Part shown: in pieces, positions 59,541-64,000 of the stretch
How the letters are laid out: each line of letters begins with the position of its first letter
Numbering within the stretch: position 1 is the stretch's first letter
NCBI GenBank assembly: GCA_015698045.1
Contig: BLAL01000223.1
Coordinates: 124,001-188,000 of the forward strand
Length of the DNA: 64,000 nt
From: Rhizophagus clarus
Taxonomy: Eukaryota > Glomeromycota > Glomeromycetes > Glomerales > Glomeraceae
Direction of reading: 5' to 3'
Notes under the pieces: generated by a model
The model's database searches: none
Told to the model about the DNA's origin: nothing
What the model saw: the letters and a program-made list of their open reading frames with translations, nothing else
Position numbers and translations under genes: made by a program

Positions 59541-62441
59541 TTATATTATCATAAACACATCAAAAGCTTATTTTTATAACTATTTCTTTTAAAAAAATAT
59601 TAAACTTAATATCTTAACCTTCTTTATTATATTTATAAGATGTTTTATGGTGTTTTTTTTTATTTATTAAAAACTAAAGATCTAAATGAAAAAAATAATT
59701 AGAAATGAAAAAAAAGGAAAAAAAAATAATAAAATAAAAAAAATATTACTTAATACTTAGTAGTGAAAATCTAGAATCGTTAGAAGTCAGTTTTAGAAAT
59801 CAGCTTTTAAGAATCAGTCTTTAGCAGTCACCAGAAATGTCACATGCAGATCATTTTCATATTAAAATTATCTTGCATAACATCAATCACATTACTTCAT
59901 TTAGTAGTTAAACATTAAATTTTTTAATGTACTATACTTATACAAATTAAGAAATTAATAGATTATCATGTGGTTTATCAATTTCTATTCTTACTTTCTG
60001 ATCTTGAATAATAAAATTTTTTTTTATAACGTATGAAAAACTCTTCTTAAAAACACATTTTTTTCAAGATTGAAGTTGAGAAATAAAAAAATATGCAATT
60101 TTAAAAGTAAAAATATATGTAATTTTACGAGTAGAAAATGTTTTTCTAAGCTTGTAATAGCGGTTATTCAGGTAGTTTTTGTATAAAACATGAAAAACTA
60201 AAAAAAACACATTATTTTTAAATATACATAAATTTTTAGAACGAAATTTCATTACCTTGATCAAAGTAAAGTACTTTTTATTGCTTAAGTAAAGTTGTTT
60301 AGCAAAATCCAAAATACTTGGATCTTAAATTTTATAAATATAGGTATAATATTTGAAAAAAAACTTGCATTTTTATAATAGAACTGACAACTAAATCTAT
60401 TTTACATATTTAGAGCATAATTTTGGTATATTGGCAAAATGAAATTGCTTACTGCGGCTTAAGTTATGTTGTTCAAAAGTGTCAAAAATATTTATATTAT
60501 AAATTTTTTAAGTATATAATAAACATTCATAGAGTAATATATATTTTACAAAACTGCACTAATTTTCAATTTCTAAATTTTTTTACATTTGTTTAGTGAC
60601 TTCAGAGCGTAATTTCAATACTTTGTTCAAAGTAAACTACTTTTTGTTGCTTAAGTAGAGTTGTTTAGGCAGGTTAGATCTATTTGTATCTTAAATTTTA
60701 TAATACTATGATTAATATATATGGAAAAATTAACATTTATATTTTCTCATTCATTTAGAAATTTTAGAGCATAATTTCAACACTTTGGTCAAAGTAAATT
60801 GCCTTTTATTGCTTAAGTAATATTGTTCAGGAGGGTCTAAATTACTTGTATATCAAATTTTATAATGTGATGATTAATACTTATGGGAGAATTAGCATTT
60901 TTTGTAACGGTATTAATTTCTTATCTTTAATTTTTTATTATTTTAAAATAAAGATTCAAGTTGAATAATAAAAATTAAATGGAAATTTTTTTTATAAAAT
61001 TGTAAAGGCACTTAATAAGTTTATATTTTTGCTTTTAAATTAAAGTACTATATTATATAAATATAATGCTATATTTGATCTGTATTTTTTCAATTTTAAC
61101 TTAATTTAGGCCGAAATTATGAGGTTGGCCAGAATTAGCAAAATTTTGGCCAGAATTATGAATTATTGATCAGCAAATTTAACCAGACTTAATTAATTTT
61201 GGCCAACTTTAATTATATATATGCGCTATACATTTGAAAAGGATACTGTGTCACAAATTTTTTTTTGCTAACCTTAATAAAAAAAATTTGCCTTCTTTTT
61301 TTGTGACATTTCCAGTAACTGTTAGGAATCAGTTTATAAGCTAAAACAACAATAAAAGGTGAATGATAAAAAAATCATTAATGATGTTATGTAATGGTGA
61401 CTTAGAGTTATACAGATCAAATGATAGTCATAGTTTTCATTATATAATGTGATTTTATTTTTGTAATTTTCAAATCAATTTTTTATTTATTACAAATTAG
61501 TTGCCGATTACAGTAATTTGAAAATGTTGATAATTAAAATATATAAATATTTGTTACATTTATAAGTTCATATGATAAATTATTTATAAAATAAATTTTA
61601 CTTTAATTGAATATTATATGATAAAATAATTTATGATTAATGATTAATAATATAGGCATTATGTCTTTTTTGAAAGCAACTGTATGTATTATTTGAAATC
61701 TTATATATATATCATAGAACAAATTATTTAGTAGAATAAAAAATTCAAAGATTATAATAAGAGTTTGCTTAGTAGAACTTAAAATAATTTGCTTATTGAT
61801 CATAGTAAATTTTGAAATTTTCATTTAAATTATATATATATTGTTTAGATCCTGATCTGCTATTCTTACAAAATGACATAAGAGTTAAGTATAAAATAAT
61901 TGCAGTTCTTTTGATATGGATATTTATCATAGGATACATCAAATCTATATATGAAACTAAAATTAGTTAATTTTGACCTTCAAAATAGTCAAAATAGTCA
62001 AAATAATTTTAACTTGCACCCCTTTAAAAGTTAAAATAATCAAAATTATGTCATAGTTATATGATTTTTATAGTAAACAATAATATTAAATTCAAAATTA
62101 ACGATCTTTACATTCAGTGATTCATTTTTTATAATCTTTATATAGTTAAATTTAATTTATCAAAAGGATTCTAATGATATGTGTTGCATATTTATAGTAT
62201 CAATATTGATAGAGTTATTCACATTTAAAATTTAGTATTAAATTATAATTATAAAAATCACATGATTATGATGTAATTTTGATTATTTTAATTTTAATTC
62301 TGACTTTTGATTTTCCCAAGTCAAAATATTTTAATTTTAAGGTTTTAATTTTAATTTTATATATAGTCAAATTATTTAAATTAAATCCTTAATCCTGAAT
62401 ATACATGTATTGCTAATGATCAAATTATTTTTATCCCTTAA
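59541..62441. other. AT-rich, gene-poor region between CACTA and piggyBac
   Basis: 2.9 kb of very AT-rich sequence. It contains the ~175-bp repeat at 60236-60900, a stretch with repeated ggccagaatta words near 61110-61190, and a weak inverted repeat of aaaatagtcaaaataatttt-type words between 61970 and 62390. Short frames at 60064-60312 and 61603-61824 are low-complexity and not called. Confidence 0.55.
60236..60900. repeat. Degenerate ~175-bp tandem repeat, 4 copies
   Basis: Copies start near 60238, 60411, 60605 and 60767. Shared words in order are agagcataatttcaatactt, tggtcaaagtaaa, tttttattgcttaagtaaag, ttgtttag, and cttgtatcttaaattttata. Steps are 173, 194 and 162 bp. The second copy is the most diverged. 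No inverted ends or coding frames are visible. Confidence 0.7.
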
Positions 62442-64000
62442 ACGGTAGAACCTCGCAGGCAAATTTGCCTGCAATTTTATCCAAATTTTAGCTCTCATCT
62501 ATTTTTAGAAATATTAATGCTACCTTAATAAAAATTTTTTTCCAAATCGTTTGAATTTTATATCACGTGATTATGATTATCATTTTCTAGTTTATATATT
62601 AGAACGTTTAATTAATCACCGATTAAAGTTTGCACTTTTCATTAATAGCCTTTTTTTAAAAAATTTTGCATATATTTTTGGCGAACTCATTGGGGTTTGG
62701 TTATAACCTGTCAAACCTTAATAATAAAATGCAGAGTAATTTATGAGAAATAATTTTTATTATTTGAGTTTTTAAGATTTAAAAATAAGATTTTGAAATT
62801 ACATAATAGCTTAAAAAAAAGAATAATTTTCGTAAAATTCATAAAAAAAGTGCAATGTAAATGTTATGAAAATTAACTAATTTTAAATGGAAAAAATAAA
62901 AACAAAACTTTATTTTAGTCATCATCTTCCCTATATGTATGAAAATCTTTAAAACAATTACTTCTTTTCTTATTACAACATAAGGCTAGATCACATTTTA
63001 TGCAATATAATTGTGATTGAGATGGATTTTTTGCTGCTTTTTCTTGATTTTTTTTTACTAAATATTTACACCATACACAACTACTTCTTGTTTCTTTCCA
63101 TTCAGGATAATGATCTTCTGGAAATAATCTTATTATAGGAAGCTCATATTTTGTTGTAACATATTGCTGCTTTTTAGTAGGATCAACGTAAATAAACTTT
63201 AATTCATCAACTTGGTTTCGTGTATGTGGTTTTTTTTCATTTTCTTTTAAACTTTCTTCAATTAAATCCCATACTATTTGTAATCTAAAATCCTTATGAT
63301 TAATATTTATATTAACTTTTTTTAACATTAAATATGAATTAACTAATGCAGTATCTAAAAGCAAAAAAAACAGTGGCATCCATGTTCTTCGTACTGGTAG
63401 CTGAGTTCCATAATACCCTTGTAATTGATCAGCAATATCTACTCCACCTATGAAGTGGTTATAGTCATCAATTATAACAGGAATTAGTAAAGTTTTTTTA
63501 CTTAAAGTTCCAAAAATTGCTCGAACTTTAGCTGCATTTGTGCTTGTCTCTTGTGGTCGACGTCGTACTCTTTCTATCTGATTTTCATTTTCATTATCAA
63601 TCTGATGAATAATAGAAAGCATCGTCACTGACTCACTGGGCCATTGTCCATTCACAAAATGGCTAATACATTGTCAACAACCATCCCAGAAAGTGTGTCC
63701 CAATCTAGTTTTTTATTTACTTTAAGAACCTTTGGAAAATTAGCACTATTTGTACGAACAGTTCCACATGCTCCTATTTTTTTTTCATGCAAGTATTTGA
63801 AAAGTTTGATACTAGAAAAATAATTATCCATATAGATATTGAATGATTTATCTTCTATTGGTAATTGAGATGTAAGATGATATACTTCATTTCCTACTTT
63901 ACTTAAATCTGATACTTGCTGGATTTCTGGGTGGGTTTGAATTCTGGAGGTAAAAATAAAAGTATATGTATAGCCAGCATTACAAAGAGAAAGAATCTTG
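62442..64000 (-). mobile_element. piggyBac-like element, right part beyond the window
   Basis: TTAA at 62438-62441 precedes acggtagaacctcgcaggc and the short palindrome gcaggcaaatttgcctgc (62456-62473), a typical piggyBac-type end structure with the TTAA target. The minus-strand transposase relic begins 470 bp inside. The other end lies outside the window. Confidence 0.65.
62915..64000 (-). pseudogene. piggyBac transposase, C-terminal part, frameshifted
   Basis: From the right edge the minus strand reads SLCNAGYTYTFIF and SIKLFKYLHEKKIGACGTVR, preceded by MDNYFSS, whose Asp corresponds to a catalytic Asp of piggyBac. The frame then breaks at VLAIL (stop TGA near 63660) and resumes one base off as NGQWPSESVTMLSIIHQIDN. 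Next are KTLLIPVIIDDYNHFIGGVD and IADQLQGYYGTQLPVRRTWM; the GGVD-x-x-DQ Asp is the last catalytic-type residue. FFLLLDTALVNSYLMLKK follows. A C-terminal zinc-ribbon of C-x-x-C pairs (SSCVWCKYL; YCIKCDLALCC) ends at the stop at 62915. The single frameshift implies a recent loss of function, or a sequencing error. The N-terminus is outside the window. Confidence 0.85.

Overview
This window looks like nuclear DNA of a Rhizophagus-type arbuscular mycorrhizal fungus (Glomeromycotina). The DNA is very AT-rich. Genes are split by short GT-AG introns, mostly about 70-110 nt. The degenerate kinase at 6655-8094 belongs to the lineage-expanded kinase family of these fungi, the F-box/LRR relic at 34448-35781 is of a type common in them, and relics of CACTA, hAT, piggyBac and Tc1/pogo-like transposons fill the rest. 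The species assignment is inference from recognised families; no search was run.

Layout. 1-8.1 kb is repeat-rich: a ~120-bp satellite, an (ATTTG)n-like stretch, a ~105-bp satellite whose units carry a palindrome, a small frameshifted gene, a non-autonomous pogo/Tc1-like element (4826-6119) with its own tandem repeats and a poly(A)-tailed insertion, and the kinase pseudogene. 8.8-34.0 kb is a compact gene island: a small orphan (8828-9301), a YTP1-like membrane protein, UFD1, a carnitine/acylcarnitine-type mitochondrial carrier, DNAJC11, a VanZ-like protein, an orphan, a membrane-anchored IML2/TTC39 protein, an F-box protein, a Nudix-CCCH-W2 fusion protein and an RG-rich orphan. 34.4-35.8 kb is a broken F-box/LRR gene. 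36-64 kb is a transposon graveyard without an intact host gene.

The graveyard can be dissected by target-site duplications: a hAT-type MITE (36357-36798, TSD actataat); a non-autonomous CACTA (37288-41527, TSD ata) carrying a satellite array and a later insertion; a foldback element (42958-47336, TA flanks) into which a MITE (43373-43823) and a hAT (43936-46697, perfect TSD tttgtaac) were inserted; and a ~10.6-kb CACTA palindrome (48936-59540) with ~3.5-kb inverted arms around a Tnp2-type transposase relic. A piggyBac relic runs off the right edge from 62442.

The gene order shows no pathway cluster. UFD1 and the F-box gene concern ubiquitin-linked degradation; the carrier and DNAJC11 concern mitochondria. 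The most unusual protein is at 28779-31566: an apparently catalytically degenerate Ap4A-hydrolase-like Nudix domain, two TIS11-type CCCH fingers and a C-terminal eIF5-type W2 domain in one reading frame, which suggests an mRNA-binding regulator tied to translation initiation.
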